Source of the DNA: Massilia agilis
GTDB taxonomy: Bacteria; Pseudomonadota; Gammaproteobacteria; Burkholderiales; Burkholderiaceae_D
Assembly (NCBI RefSeq): GCF_024756255.1
Contig: NZ_JANUHB010000006.1
Location: 124,001 to 188,000, forward strand
DNA length: 64,000 nucleotides
Direction of reading: 5' to 3'
The notes under the pieces were generated by a model, which made no database searches, had not been told where the DNA came from, and saw only the letters and a list, made by a program, of their open reading frames with translations. Of the stretch, positions 47,212 to 55,492 are shown piece after piece; within the stretch, counting starts at the first letter, position 1, and each line of letters begins with the position of its first letter. The translations under genes were made by a program, and so were the position numbers.

Positions 47212-48654
47212 CTAGCGCGGCGGTATGAGGAACACCGCCTTTTCGCTCACTGCGATCGACGCGTCGCGCGTATCGCGCACCTTGAATACGATGCGCTGCG
47301 ATTTGTCCGCATTTGGCGGCGCCTGCCACTGCACGCGCACCGGCACTGCCCGCGTCGTGGTCGAGGGCACGGCGATCAGCGGCTCCGAGGCGAGCGCCAT
47401 CCCCGCCGGGCCTTCGACCAGCACCGTGTAGGTGTGGTCCCGCTCATCGGTGTTCATGACCTGCAGGCGGTACACGTTCTCGACTGCTTCGTTCTCCATG
47501 ATGCGCGGCATGCCGCGGTCACGCAGCACGTCCACCTTGAGCGGCGTGCGCAAGGCCAGCGACAGGCCGGCCGCCGCCGCAACCGACAGCAGGATTGCGG
47601 CGTAGACCAGCACGCGCGGGCGCAGCACCCGGGACCTTGCCTGTTTCGGCGTCCAGCCCGCGGCCAGCGCATTTTGCGTGGTGTAGCGCACGAGGCCCTT
47701 GGGGTAGCCCATTTTCGCCATCACGTCGTTGCACACGTCGATGCAGCCGGCGCAGCCGATGCACTCGTACTGCAGGCCCTTGCGAATGTCGATGCCGGTC
47801 GGGCAGACCTGCACGCACAGCCCGCAGTCGATGCAGTCGCCCAGGCCCGCAGCCTTCGGGTCGACCTTCCTGCCACGCGCACCGCGCGGGTCGCCGCGCT
47901 TGGCGTCGTAAGTGATGATGAGGGTGTCCTTGTCGAACATCGCGCTCTGGAAGCGCGCGTAGGGGCACATGTACTTGCACACCTGCTCGCGCATGTAGCC
48001 GGCGTTGCCCCAGGTCGCAAAGCTGTAGAACAGGACCCAGAAGGTCTCCCACGGCCCCAGCGTCAGGCTGGCCACTTCGCGTGCCAGCGTGTGGATCGGC
48101 GTGAAGTACCCGACAAAGGTAAAGCCGGTGGCCAGTGCCATGGCGATCCACGCGGCCTGCTTGGCCGACTTGATGCCCAGCTTGCGCAGCCCCCAGGGCG
48201 ACTGGTCCAGCCGCATGCGGGCCGCGCGCTCGCCTTCGATCTTGCGCTCGACCCACATGAACATTTCGGTGTACACCGTCTGGGGGCAGGCATAGCCGCA
48301 GAACAGCCGGCCGCCAACGGCGGTGAACAGGAACAGGGACAGCGCGGACAGCATCAGCAGGATCGCCAGGTAGATGAAATCCTGCGGCCACAGCACCACG
48401 CCAAAGATGTAGAACTTTCGGTGCACCAGGTCGAACAGCACTGCCTGGCGACCGTTCCATGTCAGCCACGGCGCCCCGTAGAACAGGAGCTGGGTGAGCC
48501 AGACCATGGCCCAGCGCCAACTGGCGAACCAGCCGGTGGGCGCGCGCGGGTAGATCTTCTGGCCTGACGCGTACAGCTCCACGACCTTCTCTCCGGAACC
48601 GCCAGCCTGGGCCAGCGGTGCGGCCTGGAGTCCAGGCTTGTCTTGCACGTCCAT
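47212..48654 (-). CDS. ccoG: Cytochrome c oxidase accessory protein CcoG (RdxA/FixG)
   Basis: A 480-residue membrane ferredoxin needed for assembly of cbb3-type oxidase, probably by reducing copper. The N-terminal half has about five membrane helices and a CxxxC-type motif (FCGYACPQTVYTEMFMWVE, near residue 120-135). Two [4Fe-4S] ferredoxin motifs follow at about residues 268-315 (CIDCGLCVQVCP and CIGCAGCIDVC). Another helix and a C-terminal Ig-like domain (about 360-480) complete it. A GGAAGGGA Shine-Dalgarno precedes the ATG. The DUF3149 gene is 13 bases upstream in the same operon. The ccoNOP genes are not in the window. Confidence 0.94.
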   Translation of the reverse strand: MDVQDKPGLQAAPLAQAGGSGEKVVELYASGQKIYPRAPTGWFASWRWAMVWLTQLLFYGAPWLTWNGRQAVLFDLVHRKFYIFGVVLWPQDFIYLAILLMLSALSLFLFTAVGGRLFCGYACPQTVYTEMFMWVERKIEGERAARMRLDQSPWGLRKLGIKSAKQAAWIAMALATGFTFVGYFTPIHTLAREVASLTLGPWETFWVLFYSFATWGNAGYMREQVCKYMCPYARFQSAMFDKDTLIITYDAKRGDPRGARGRKVDPKAAGLGDCIDCGLCVQVCPTGIDIRKGLQYECIGCAGCIDVCNDVMAKMGYPKGLVRYTTQNALAAGWTPKQARSRVLRPRVLVYAAILLSVAAAAGLSLALRTPLKVDVLRDRGMPRIMENEAVENVYRLQVMNTDERDHTYTVLVEGPAGMALASEPLIAVPSTTTRAVPVRVQWQAPPNADKSQRIVFKVRDTRDASIAVSEKAVFLIPPR

Positions 48655-48667
48655 GCCGTCCCTTCCG

Positions 48668-48808
48668 TTATTTATTCTTGGTGCTGGCCGGCGCGTTGCG
48701 CGAGCTGAAGATGCGGATGAAGTACACGGCCATCGCGAGCATGAGCGCGAAGAAGGCGACGGTGAGCAGGCCGAAGTCCGAACTGAAGAGCAGGTGCAGT
48801 GCTTGCAT
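48668..48808 (-). CDS. DUF3149 family small membrane protein
   Basis: A 46-residue protein with one hydrophobic helix (FGLLTVAFFALMLAMAVYFI) and a basic C-terminus (SSRNAPASTKNK). It matches the DUF3149 pattern of short proteins next to ccoG. ATG at 48808 is preceded by GGAAGGGAATC. An open frame continues upstream to 48907 but without a Shine-Dalgarno. It may be a small subunit-like or assembly factor for the terminal oxidase; that is inference from position. Confidence 0.8.
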   Translation of the reverse strand: MQALHLLFSSDFGLLTVAFFALMLAMAVYFIRIFSSRNAPASTKNK

Positions 48809-49039
48809 GATGATTCCCTTCCTTGGATGAAGTGTGTCAGCGGCGTGGAATACCCACGTCACCATCATGGAGTTGCAACAAGCGTGCCCGGTAGCGCACG
48901 TGTCCAAGTGGTTGAAAAACCAGAAGTCGCGCCCGGCAGCGCGACTGCCAATACTGCCAGCGCTGCCATGGCATGACAGTGTGGCAGTGGTGCCCTGTCG
49001 ATCACGGCCGACGCTTGCGCGAATGCCCGTTTCGGTGAA

Positions 49040-49059
49040 TACTGTATAAATTTACAGTA
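49040..49059 (+). promoter_or_regulatory. LexA (SOS) box of dinB
   Basis: TACTGTATAAATTTACAGTA, a perfect CTGT-N8-ACAG palindrome with the flanking TA of the E. coli LexA consensus. It ends 16 bases before the dinB start codon, where LexA would block transcription. Confidence 0.93.
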
Positions 49060-49075
49060 GAGCTGCTTCGCGCCA

Positions 49076-50173
49076 TTGAACGCCCCGGTCCGCAAAATCA
49101 TCCACTGCGATTGCGACTGCTTTTACGCATCCGTCGAAATGCGCGACGACCCATCGTTGCGCGGGCGCCCGCTCGCGGTGGGCGGACGGCCGGATCAGCG
49201 CGGCGTCATCGCCACCTGCAATTACGAGGCGCGCGCTTTCGGCATCCATTCGGCCATGGCGACTGCCCAGGCCATGAAGCTGTGCCCGCACCTGCTGGTG
49301 CTGCCACCAAGCATGGAGAAGTACCGCGTGGCGTCGCGCCAGATCATGGACATCTACCGCACCTACACCGACCTGGTGGAACCGCTGTCGTTGGACGAAG
49401 CCTATCTCGACGTGACCGACTCCCCGCACTGCAAGGGCAGCGCGACGCTGATCGCGCAGGAGATCCGCCAGCGGATCTTCGATACCGTCGGCATCACCGC
49501 GTCGGCTGGTGTGGCGCCCAACAAGTTCGTCGCCAAGATCGCGAGCGACTGGAACAAGCCGGACGGGCTGTTCCTGGTGCGGCCCGACGAGGTGGACGCC
49601 TTTGTGGCGGCGCTGCCGGTCAAGAAGCTGTTCGGCGTTGGCAAGGTGACCGCGGCCAAGCTCAACAAGCTCGGCGTCCAGACCTGCGCCGACCTGCGCG
49701 GCTGGACCGAGCAGGAGCTGCAGCACCACTTCGGCAGTTTTGGCCTGCGCCTGTTCGACCTGTGCCGCGGCATCGACCACCGCGAGGTGAGCAATGCGCG
49801 CGAGCGCAAGTCGATCAGCACCGAGGAGACCTACACGCCCGACGTGCCTGACCTGCCCGCGTGCCTGGCGCTGCTGCCGGACCTGTTCGAGCAGTTGCTG
49901 GGCCGGATTAAGCGCGCCGGCGCCGAAAAGCAAATCAACAAGCTGTTTGTGAAGATCAAGTTTGCCGACTTCCAGCAGACCACGGTGGAGTGCGTGGGCA
50001 GCGCGCCGCACATCCCCACCTATGCTCGCCTGATGGAGACCGGCTGGCAGCGCGCAAGCCGCCCGGTGCGCCTGCTCGGCGTGGGCGTGCGGCTCGGCGA
50101 AACCGACAAGGTCGAGCAGTTGCGGCTGTTTGACGATGAAGCAAGCTTGAAAATTGGGCTGACCGGACTGTGA
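49076..50173 (+). CDS. dinB: DNA polymerase IV (DinB)
   Basis: A 365-residue Y-family translesion polymerase. Catalytic acids: Asp12 in IIHCDCDCFYASVE and Asp107/Glu108 in SLDEAYLDV. Further motifs are GVIATCNYEARAFGIHSAM, TASAGVAPNKFVAKIASDW and the HhH region KKLFGVGKVTAAKL. The C-terminal little-finger domain follows. It lacks a clear QLxLF clamp-binding end; EQLRLFDDEAS near residue 350 probably serves. The start is TTG at 49076 (MNAPVRKIIH), with no better in-frame codon upstream. The LexA box just upstream indicates SOS induction. rdgC follows 66 bases later. Confidence 0.95.
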   Translation: MNAPVRKIIHCDCDCFYASVEMRDDPSLRGRPLAVGGRPDQRGVIATCNYEARAFGIHSAMATAQAMKLCPHLLVLPPSMEKYRVASRQIMDIYRTYTDLVEPLSLDEAYLDVTDSPHCKGSATLIAQEIRQRIFDTVGITASAGVAPNKFVAKIASDWNKPDGLFLVRPDEVDAFVAALPVKKLFGVGKVTAAKLNKLGVQTCADLRGWTEQELQHHFGSFGLRLFDLCRGIDHREVSNARERKSISTEETYTPDVPDLPACLALLPDLFEQLLGRIKRAGAEKQINKLFVKIKFADFQQTTVECVGSAPHIPTYARLMETGWQRASRPVRLLGVGVRLGETDKVEQLRLFDDEASLKIGLTGL

Positions 50174-50239
50174 AATTGCGGCTCGGCAGCGTGTAGAATA
50201 TCGTTCCTCTGAAAAACTGAGACACCGGAAATACAACTT

Positions 50240-51136
50240 ATGTGGTTCAAGAATCTCCAGATTTACCGCCTGCCCGCGCCGTGGGCTTTTTCTCCTGAAC
50301 AGTTGGAAGCGGCCCTGAAGCCACAAAGTTTTGTTCCAGCGAGCAGCAACGAGCTGCTGCGCCAGGGCTGGGATTCGCCGCGCGGCAACGGCAATCTGGT
50401 GCACGTGGTCAACAAGCAAATGCTGATGGTGCTCGGCACCGAGAAGAAGCTGCTGCCGGGCTCGGTGATCAACCAGGTCGCCAAGGCCAAGGCTGCCGAG
50501 CTGGAAGAGCAGCAGGGCTTCCCTCCGGGTAAAAAGGCGATGAAGGAACTGAAAGAGCGCGTGGCCGACGAGCTGCTGCCGCGCGCCTTCTCCATCCGCA
50601 GCAACGTGTGGGTGTGGATCGACCCGGTCAACGGCTGGCTGGTGGTGGATGCCGCGAGCCCGAGCAAGGCCGACGACGTGATCAAGCTGCTGCTCAAGGC
50701 CGTGGACAAGATGCCGCTCGAATCGCTGCGCGTGCAGCGTTCGCCGGTGGCGGTGATGACCGGCTGGCTGGAGGCGGACGAGGCACCGTACGGCTTCACC
50801 ATCGACCAGGACACCGAACTGCGCGCCACTGGCGAGAGCAAGGCTGCGGTGCGCTACGTGAAGCACACGCTGGAGCCGGATGACATCCGCCGCCACATCG
50901 CCGCCGGCAAGCAGTGCACGCGCCTGGCGATGACCTGGAACGACCGCATTTCGTTCGTGCTGACCGAGTCGCTGGCGATCAAGGGCGTCAAGCCGCTGGA
51001 CGTGATCAAGGAAGGCGAGGCCGTCACCTACAGCGACGACGAGCGCTTTGACAACGACATCGCCCTGATGACCGGCGAGCTGGCCAAGCTGCTGGCCGAC
51101 GTGGTCGAGGCGTTGGGCGGCGAGGCGAAGGCGTAA
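50240..51136 (+). CDS. rdgC: Recombination-associated protein RdgC
   Basis: A 298-residue DNA-binding protein that forms rings around duplex DNA and limits RecA. It starts with MWFKNLQIYRLPAPW and contains QGWDSPRGNGNLVH, KELKERVADELLPRAFSIRS, VWIDPVNGWLVVDAASP and FTIDQDTELRA, as expected. Length is normal. It follows dinB in the same direction; whether it is in the SOS transcript is unclear, because TAGAAT at 50194-50199 could be its own -10 element. Confidence 0.95.
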   Translation: MWFKNLQIYRLPAPWAFSPEQLEAALKPQSFVPASSNELLRQGWDSPRGNGNLVHVVNKQMLMVLGTEKKLLPGSVINQVAKAKAAELEEQQGFPPGKKAMKELKERVADELLPRAFSIRSNVWVWIDPVNGWLVVDAASPSKADDVIKLLLKAVDKMPLESLRVQRSPVAVMTGWLEADEAPYGFTIDQDTELRATGESKAAVRYVKHTLEPDDIRRHIAAGKQCTRLAMTWNDRISFVLTESLAIKGVKPLDVIKEGEAVTYSDDERFDNDIALMTGELAKLLADVVEALGGEAKA

Positions 51137-51159
51137 TTCGCCTGACGCAGGTGCTTCCG

Positions 51160-51265
51160 GTAGGGTGGGCAGGTCCTCCTGCCCACGCGTTCAACAAACG
51201 TTTGACAGACGCGCGGCCCGTTGGGCGCTCCTTGAACGCGTGGGCAGGAAACCTGCCCACCCTAC
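51160..51265. repeat. Paired-hairpin intergenic repeat, copy 4
   Basis: GTAGGGTGGGCAGG plus CCTGCCCACGCGTTCAA on the left, and TTGAACGCGTGGGCAGG plus CCTGCCCACCCTAC on the right. It is the most complete copy, in the inward arrangement. It lies between the convergent rdgC and catalase genes. Confidence 0.9.
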
Positions 51266-51275
51266 GTGTTACCGG

Positions 51276-52868
51276 TCACTTCACCGCTGCCACTTCCTCG
51301 CTGGTCGCCGGCTCCTCGGCCTGTCCGCTACCTTCCCGCGCCTGATGCGGCGCCGGCTTGCCTTCCATCGGCGGCAGCGCCTTCGCTCTTTCCAGGTCGA
51401 TGCCGGCCCGCTCGGCCACGCGCCGGCCATAGTCCTCGTCGCAGTGCCACAGGTGCCACACCATGCGCAGCTGGATCGGCTCCGGGCACTGCTTCAAATC
51501 CCCGCCGATGTTGGCCACCAGGTCTTCCCGTTCCCAATCCTCGAACGTGCGATAGCGCTCGCCTGCCTGCTTGTAGTCGTCCTGCGTGCGCGAAGTCTGG
51601 TAGCGCCCCAGCTGCCCCTCGACGTGCGGACGGTACTCGTGCTCGGGCCTGTCCGCTTCCTTGTAGCCGCCCATCAGGCTCGGCTCGTAGTTGATATGCT
51701 TGTCCTCGCCCTGCCCGTCCACGTAGTAGGCCATCTGCCCGTCGCGCTGGTTGGTGTGCGCCCTGGCCGCGTCCTGCGGCTGGTTGATCGGCAGCTGCAG
51801 GTAGTTGGCGCCCACGCGGTAGCGCTGCGTGTCCGAGTACGACAGCGTGCGCCCCTGCAGCATCTTGTCGTCCGAGAAGTCGATACCGTCCACCAGCACG
51901 CCGGTGCCAAAGGCCGATTGCTCGGTCTCGGCGAACACGTTGTCGGGGTTCTTGTCGAGCACCATGCGACCCACCGGCAGCAGCGGAAACTGGTCCTCGG
52001 GCCAGCGCTTGGTGTCGTCGAGCGGGTCGAAGTCCAGCTCGGGATGCTCGCCGTCCGCCATGATCTGCACGCAGAACTCCCACTCGGGATAGTTGCCGCC
52101 CTTGATGGCGTTGTACAGGTCGCGCGTGGCGTGGCTCGTGTCGTGTGCCTGGATCTCGGCCGCCTGCTGCGCGGTCAGGTTGCGTACGCCCTGCCTGGGC
52201 ACCCAGTGGAACTTGACTAGGTGCGCCACGCCCTGGTCGTTCACCAGCTTGTAGGTGTTCACGCCCGAGCCTTCCATCTCGCGGTAGTTGGCCGGAATGC
52301 CCCACGGGCTCTTGACCCAGGTAAGCATGTGCAGCGCTTCCGGCGTGTTGCTGATGAAGTCGTAGAAGCGCCAGGCTTCCTGCTGGTTGGTGACCGGGTC
52401 GGGCTTGAACGCGTGGATCATGTCCGGGAACTTGATCGCGTCACGGATGAAGAAGATCTTCAGGTTGTTGCCGACCAGGTCCCAGTTGCCCTCGACGGTC
52501 TTGAGCTTGACCGCAAAGCCGCGCGGGTCGCGTGCGGTTTCGGGTGAATCCTTGCCGCCGATGACAGTGGAAAAGCGCACGAACACCGGCGTTTGCACGC
52601 CCGTCTGGTTGAGCACCTTGGCACGAGTGTACTTGCTGGCCGGCTCGTTGCCGATCTTACCGTACGCTTCGAAATAGCCGTGCGCGCCGGTGCCGCGCGC
52701 ATGCACCACGCGTTCGGGCACGCGCTCGCGGTCGAAATGGGTGATCTTTTCGATGAACTGGTAGTTTTCGAGCGTCGCCGGGCCGCGCTCGCCCACCGAG
52801 CGCAGCGACTGGTTGTCGCGGACGGGATGACCCTGACGTGTCGTCAGCGTCGGGCGCTGGTCTGCCAT
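51276..52868 (-). CDS. Heme catalase
   Basis: A 530-residue monofunctional catalase that breaks down hydrogen peroxide. Distal His56 (VVHARGTGAHGYF), the GNN motif (residues 132-134, LVGNNLKIFFIRD) and heme-ligand Tyr344 (LSYSDTQRYR) are in place. PDMIHAFKPDP and FVGNNxx-like spacing match small-subunit catalases. The N-terminus MADQRPTLTTRQGHPVRDNQ and a short charged tail with GKPAPHQAREGSGQAEEPA are typical. ATG at 52868 is preceded by GGAGAGGAG. It is expected in the cytoplasm; no OxyR site could be recognised. Confidence 0.93.
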   Translation of the reverse strand: MADQRPTLTTRQGHPVRDNQSLRSVGERGPATLENYQFIEKITHFDRERVPERVVHARGTGAHGYFEAYGKIGNEPASKYTRAKVLNQTGVQTPVFVRFSTVIGGKDSPETARDPRGFAVKLKTVEGNWDLVGNNLKIFFIRDAIKFPDMIHAFKPDPVTNQQEAWRFYDFISNTPEALHMLTWVKSPWGIPANYREMEGSGVNTYKLVNDQGVAHLVKFHWVPRQGVRNLTAQQAAEIQAHDTSHATRDLYNAIKGGNYPEWEFCVQIMADGEHPELDFDPLDDTKRWPEDQFPLLPVGRMVLDKNPDNVFAETEQSAFGTGVLVDGIDFSDDKMLQGRTLSYSDTQRYRVGANYLQLPINQPQDAARAHTNQRDGQMAYYVDGQGEDKHINYEPSLMGGYKEADRPEHEYRPHVEGQLGRYQTSRTQDDYKQAGERYRTFEDWEREDLVANIGGDLKQCPEPIQLRMVWHLWHCDEDYGRRVAERAGIDLERAKALPPMEGKPAPHQAREGSGQAEEPATSEEVAAVK

Positions 52869-52917
52869 CGTGCTCTCCTCTCCCTGGGTTGAGAGCGGAG
52901 TATAGGAAACCAGTGGA

Positions 52918-52940
52918 AAGGGCAGCGCCACGCTGCCCTG
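52918..52940 (-). terminator. Possible terminator of the asparaginase-domain gene
   Basis: Arms AGGGCAGC and GCTGCCCT enclose a short loop directly after the gene stop on the minus strand. The downstream T content is poor (TTTCC), so the terminator call is weak. Confidence 0.35.
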
Positions 52941-52946
52941 TCGCAA

Positions 52947-53432
52947 TTACAGCGGCTCGAACACGCCGGCGGCGCGGTTCTTGGTCACGTTATTCCAGGT
53001 GAACACCTTGCCGTTCATCGCCACGTACACGCCGGCCGGCAGGGTCTGGGCCACGCCCACCGCCACACCGAGGTTGAACAGCGCGTCCGAGTTGGCGATC
53101 TCGTAGGGGATCATGGCGCCGGTGAGCACGATGGTTTTGTCCAGTGTGGCCGCACCCAGCACCTGCGCGGTCTCGCGCATGGTATCGGTGCCGTGCACGA
53201 TCACGATCGCCTTCTCCGTTGCCGCTTGGCACGATGCCAGCACGCGCTGGCGGTCGGCGTCCTGCATGTCGAGCGAGTCGAGCAGGGGCAGCACTTCCAG
53301 TGCCACCGGAATCGTCATGCGGGTGCGGCTGATGACTTGCGGCAAGTGGCTGTCCGCGAAGCCCAGGCTGCCGTTCAGTTCGTTGTAGTGCTTGTCGAAA
53401 GTGCCGCCGGTGGCGATGAGGCGCAAAGTCAT
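52947..53432 (-). CDS. Asparaginase-domain protein (short form)
   Basis: A 161-residue protein with the N-terminal asparaginase features: IATGGTFDK with the catalytic-type Thr near residue 8-11, and IVHGTDTMRETAQVL with the second Thr-Asp catalytic pair. It covers only the N-terminal catalytic half of L-asparaginase I/II (about 330 residues) and ends at GVFEPL. Short one-domain forms of this kind are known in proteobacteria, so it is probably intact rather than truncated, but activity as asparaginase is not assured. No signal peptide is present, so it is cytoplasmic. It lies on the same strand as and upstream of catalase. Confidence 0.85.
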   Translation of the reverse strand: MTLRLIATGGTFDKHYNELNGSLGFADSHLPQVISRTRMTIPVALEVLPLLDSLDMQDADRQRVLASCQAATEKAIVIVHGTDTMRETAQVLGAATLDKTIVLTGAMIPYEIANSDALFNLGVAVGVAQTLPAGVYVAMNGKVFTWNNVTKNRAAGVFEPL

Positions 53433-53567
53433 GATCGTTTATAAACTCGGTGAAAAAAAGGTGGCTAATGATAGCTGCAAACGACGTGTATCCACATGTG
53501 TCTGCGCTAGAATCCTCCCGGTCCGATGAGTACACTCGTCGCTTTTTCCAGAACACCGACTTAACTT

Positions 53568-54323
53568 ATGAAAGCCGTTGCCCCAGGAACCGTCATCTTC
53601 CACCGTCACCGAGGCTATGGCGTGATCGTGCACGTCAACCTGTTGACGGGCTGGATCTCGGCCCGCTTCGGCAACGAGTCGCGCACGCTCGACCTGAACC
53701 TGTCGAGCGACGAAGTCCAGCACGCGGACGGCGAACCGATCCTGTTCCGCCGCATGCCGCCCGACCGCATGCCACACGCGCGCCTGATGGCCATGGTGCG
53801 CGAGCTGCACAAGGCCGGCTACCAAAAGCTGTACCTCTATTCGTGGCCCAAGCCGTCCGGCCTGCACTGGCGCTGGCACTTGTTCACGGGCAAGCGCGAC
53901 TGGATGCAGCGGCCGTGGCGCGAGGGCTGGTATGGCTCGGGCGCCGAGTACAACAACAACCCGGTGATGGGCTGGGGCGATTCGCCCGGCGCTTCCACCG
54001 ACGAGCTGATCCACGCGCTGGCGAAATTCGACCCGCAAGGGCTGGCGCAGGCGCTGGGCAAGGACGAAGACCACACCGCGTGGTTCGCGGATGTGTGCGA
54101 CCTGCTGCTGCCGGGCTACATGTACAGCCTGGACATGCAGCGTGCCACCGCCGGTGGTTTGCGCGACATGCCGGCAGTGCCGGTGGTGCCCGTGCGCGCG
54201 GGCCTGCCGCATTACAGCGGCCCGTCGATCAGCTGGCCGCCGGGCTGGGCCGGGCTCTGGACGCGTACGCATGCGATGCCGACGCGCCGCATCAACCTGA
54301 CCGGCGAGCCCGAGCTGCGCTGA
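53568..54323 (+). CDS. Conserved hypothetical protein with CarD/KOW-like N-terminus
   Basis: A 251-residue protein that I cannot name. The first 60 residues (APGTVIFHRHRGYGVIVHVN, then LLTGWISARFGNESRTLDL) resemble small beta-barrel CarD/KOW/tudor-like modules that often bind protein or RNA polymerase. The rest is rich in Trp and aromatic residues (LHWRWHLFTGKRDWMQRPWR) with repeated Gly-Trp motifs and an acidic stretch with DTELIHAL-like spacing. No signal peptide is seen. It stands alone, divergent from the asparaginase-domain gene, and is followed by a palindromic repeat. Confidence 0.7.
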   Translation: MKAVAPGTVIFHRHRGYGVIVHVNLLTGWISARFGNESRTLDLNLSSDEVQHADGEPILFRRMPPDRMPHARLMAMVRELHKAGYQKLYLYSWPKPSGLHWRWHLFTGKRDWMQRPWREGWYGSGAEYNNNPVMGWGDSPGASTDELIHALAKFDPQGLAQALGKDEDHTAWFADVCDLLLPGYMYSLDMQRATAGGLRDMPAVPVVPVRAGLPHYSGPSISWPPGWAGLWTRTHAMPTRRINLTGEPELR

Positions 54324-54356
54324 GCTAGCAGGTTTTCTGCCACCAGCTTAAAGACC

Positions 54357-54489
54357 GTCATCCCGGCGGAGGCCGGGATCCATGCTGAGAGGGAACGAAA
54401 CGCGGCTTGTGCGCAATTTTCGACCGTGCACAGGGTCTATGGATCCCGGCCTTCGCCGGGAGTCATTTCCGGCAGTGCCGGGAATGACG
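54357..54489. repeat. GTCATCCCGGC-type palindromic intergenic repeat, copy 2
   Basis: Begins GTCATCCCGGCGGAGGCCGG followed by GATCCATG. The other end, reading inward, has GGATCCCGGCCTTCGCCGGG and a further ...CCGGGAATGAC. Two inverted half-elements are separated by about 60 bases. It lies between convergent genes and is related to the copy at 40420. Confidence 0.8.
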
Positions 54490-54493
54490 GTTT

Positions 54494-55492
54494 TCAGGTT
54501 CGAGATGTTGTCAACGCTTCAGGGTTGAGGATGTTCGTTGGCGTGCCATTGGCGAAATTGACCACATTCTCGAACGCCGCCCTGAAGTACAGCTCGTAGC
54601 TCTCCTTCTCCACATACCCCAGGTGCGGCGTGGCCAGCACGGTCGGCATGCGCAGCAGCTCGGCATCGGCCGGCAGCGGCTCGTCGGTGAACACATCCAG
54701 TGCCGCCCAGCCGGGCCGGCCGCGCCGCAGGGCAGCTTCCAGCGCGCCTTGCGCGACCAGCTCGGCGCGGCTGGTGTTGACGAACAGCGCATCCGGTTTC
54801 ATGCGCGCCAGGTCGTCGGCGGTGACGATGCCGCGCGTGGCGTCTGCCAGCCGCAGGTGCAGCGTCAGCACGTCGGCCTGCTCGAAGAAGGACTCGCGGC
54901 TGCCGGCGGCCTCGTGGCCGTCGGCCTCCGCCGCGGCGCGGCTCTGCTCGCTACCCCACACCAGCACGCGCATCCCGAACGCCTTAGCGTAGCCTGCCAC
55001 CATCTTGCCGATCTTGCCGTAACTCCAGATCGCCAGCGTGCGCCCCTTGAGCACCCGCCCCAGCCCGTTCAGTTGCGGGTTGATCGAGGCGGTTTGCCAC
55101 AGACCGTCTTTCAGGTTGTTTGCATAGGGCACGATCCGGCGGCTGGCGGCCATGATGAGCGCCCAGGTCAGTTCGGCCGGCGCCACCGGCGAGCCCACGC
55201 CCTCGGCGATCGCGATCCCGCGTTCGGTGGCGGCGGCCACGTCCACATGGCCGCTCACCTTGCCGGTCTGGGAAATGAGCTTCAGGTTGGGCAGCTTGCC
55301 CAGCAGCGCGCGCGGAAAGGCGGTGCGCTCGCGAATGAGCACCAGCGCATCGAACGGCGCCAGCCGGATCGCCAGCTGGCCCGCGCCGCGCGCCGAGCTG
55401 GTGAACACTTTGACCTCGTGGCCGTCCAACAGGCCAAAGCAGTCCAGGCTCCGGACCGCGTCCTGGTAGTCGTCGAGAATTGCAATTTTCAT
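54494..55492 (-). CDS. D-2-hydroxyacid dehydrogenase family protein
   Basis: A 332-residue NAD(P)-dependent oxidoreductase that interconverts 2-oxo and D-2-hydroxy acids. Catalytic residues are in place: Arg in NTSRAELV, Glu in DVFTDEPLP and His in TPHLGYVEKE. Its nucleotide-binding loop is IWSYGKIGKMVAGYAK; the first Gly of the usual GxGxxG is Ser, a variant seen in some family members. It resembles the glyoxylate/phosphoglycerate dehydrogenase branch. The specific substrate is not clear. Start ATG at 55492. It is divergent from pckG across a long AT-rich gap. Confidence 0.9.
   Translation of the reverse strand: MKIAILDDYQDAVRSLDCFGLLDGHEVKVFTSSARGAGQLAIRLAPFDALVLIRERTAFPRALLGKLPNLKLISQTGKVSGHVDVAAATERGIAIAEGVGSPVAPAELTWALIMAASRRIVPYANNLKDGLWQTASINPQLNGLGRVLKGRTLAIWSYGKIGKMVAGYAKAFGMRVLVWGSEQSRAAAEADGHEAAGSRESFFEQADVLTLHLRLADATRGIVTADDLARMKPDALFVNTSRAELVAQGALEAALRRGRPGWAALDVFTDEPLPADAELLRMPTVLATPHLGYVEKESYELYFRAAFENVVNFANGTPTNILNPEALTTSRT

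Noticed and set aside
52947..53432. Truncated L-asparaginase pseudogene
   Set aside because: The frame is intact and ends cleanly, and no remnant of the C-terminal half follows; short single-domain forms are known.
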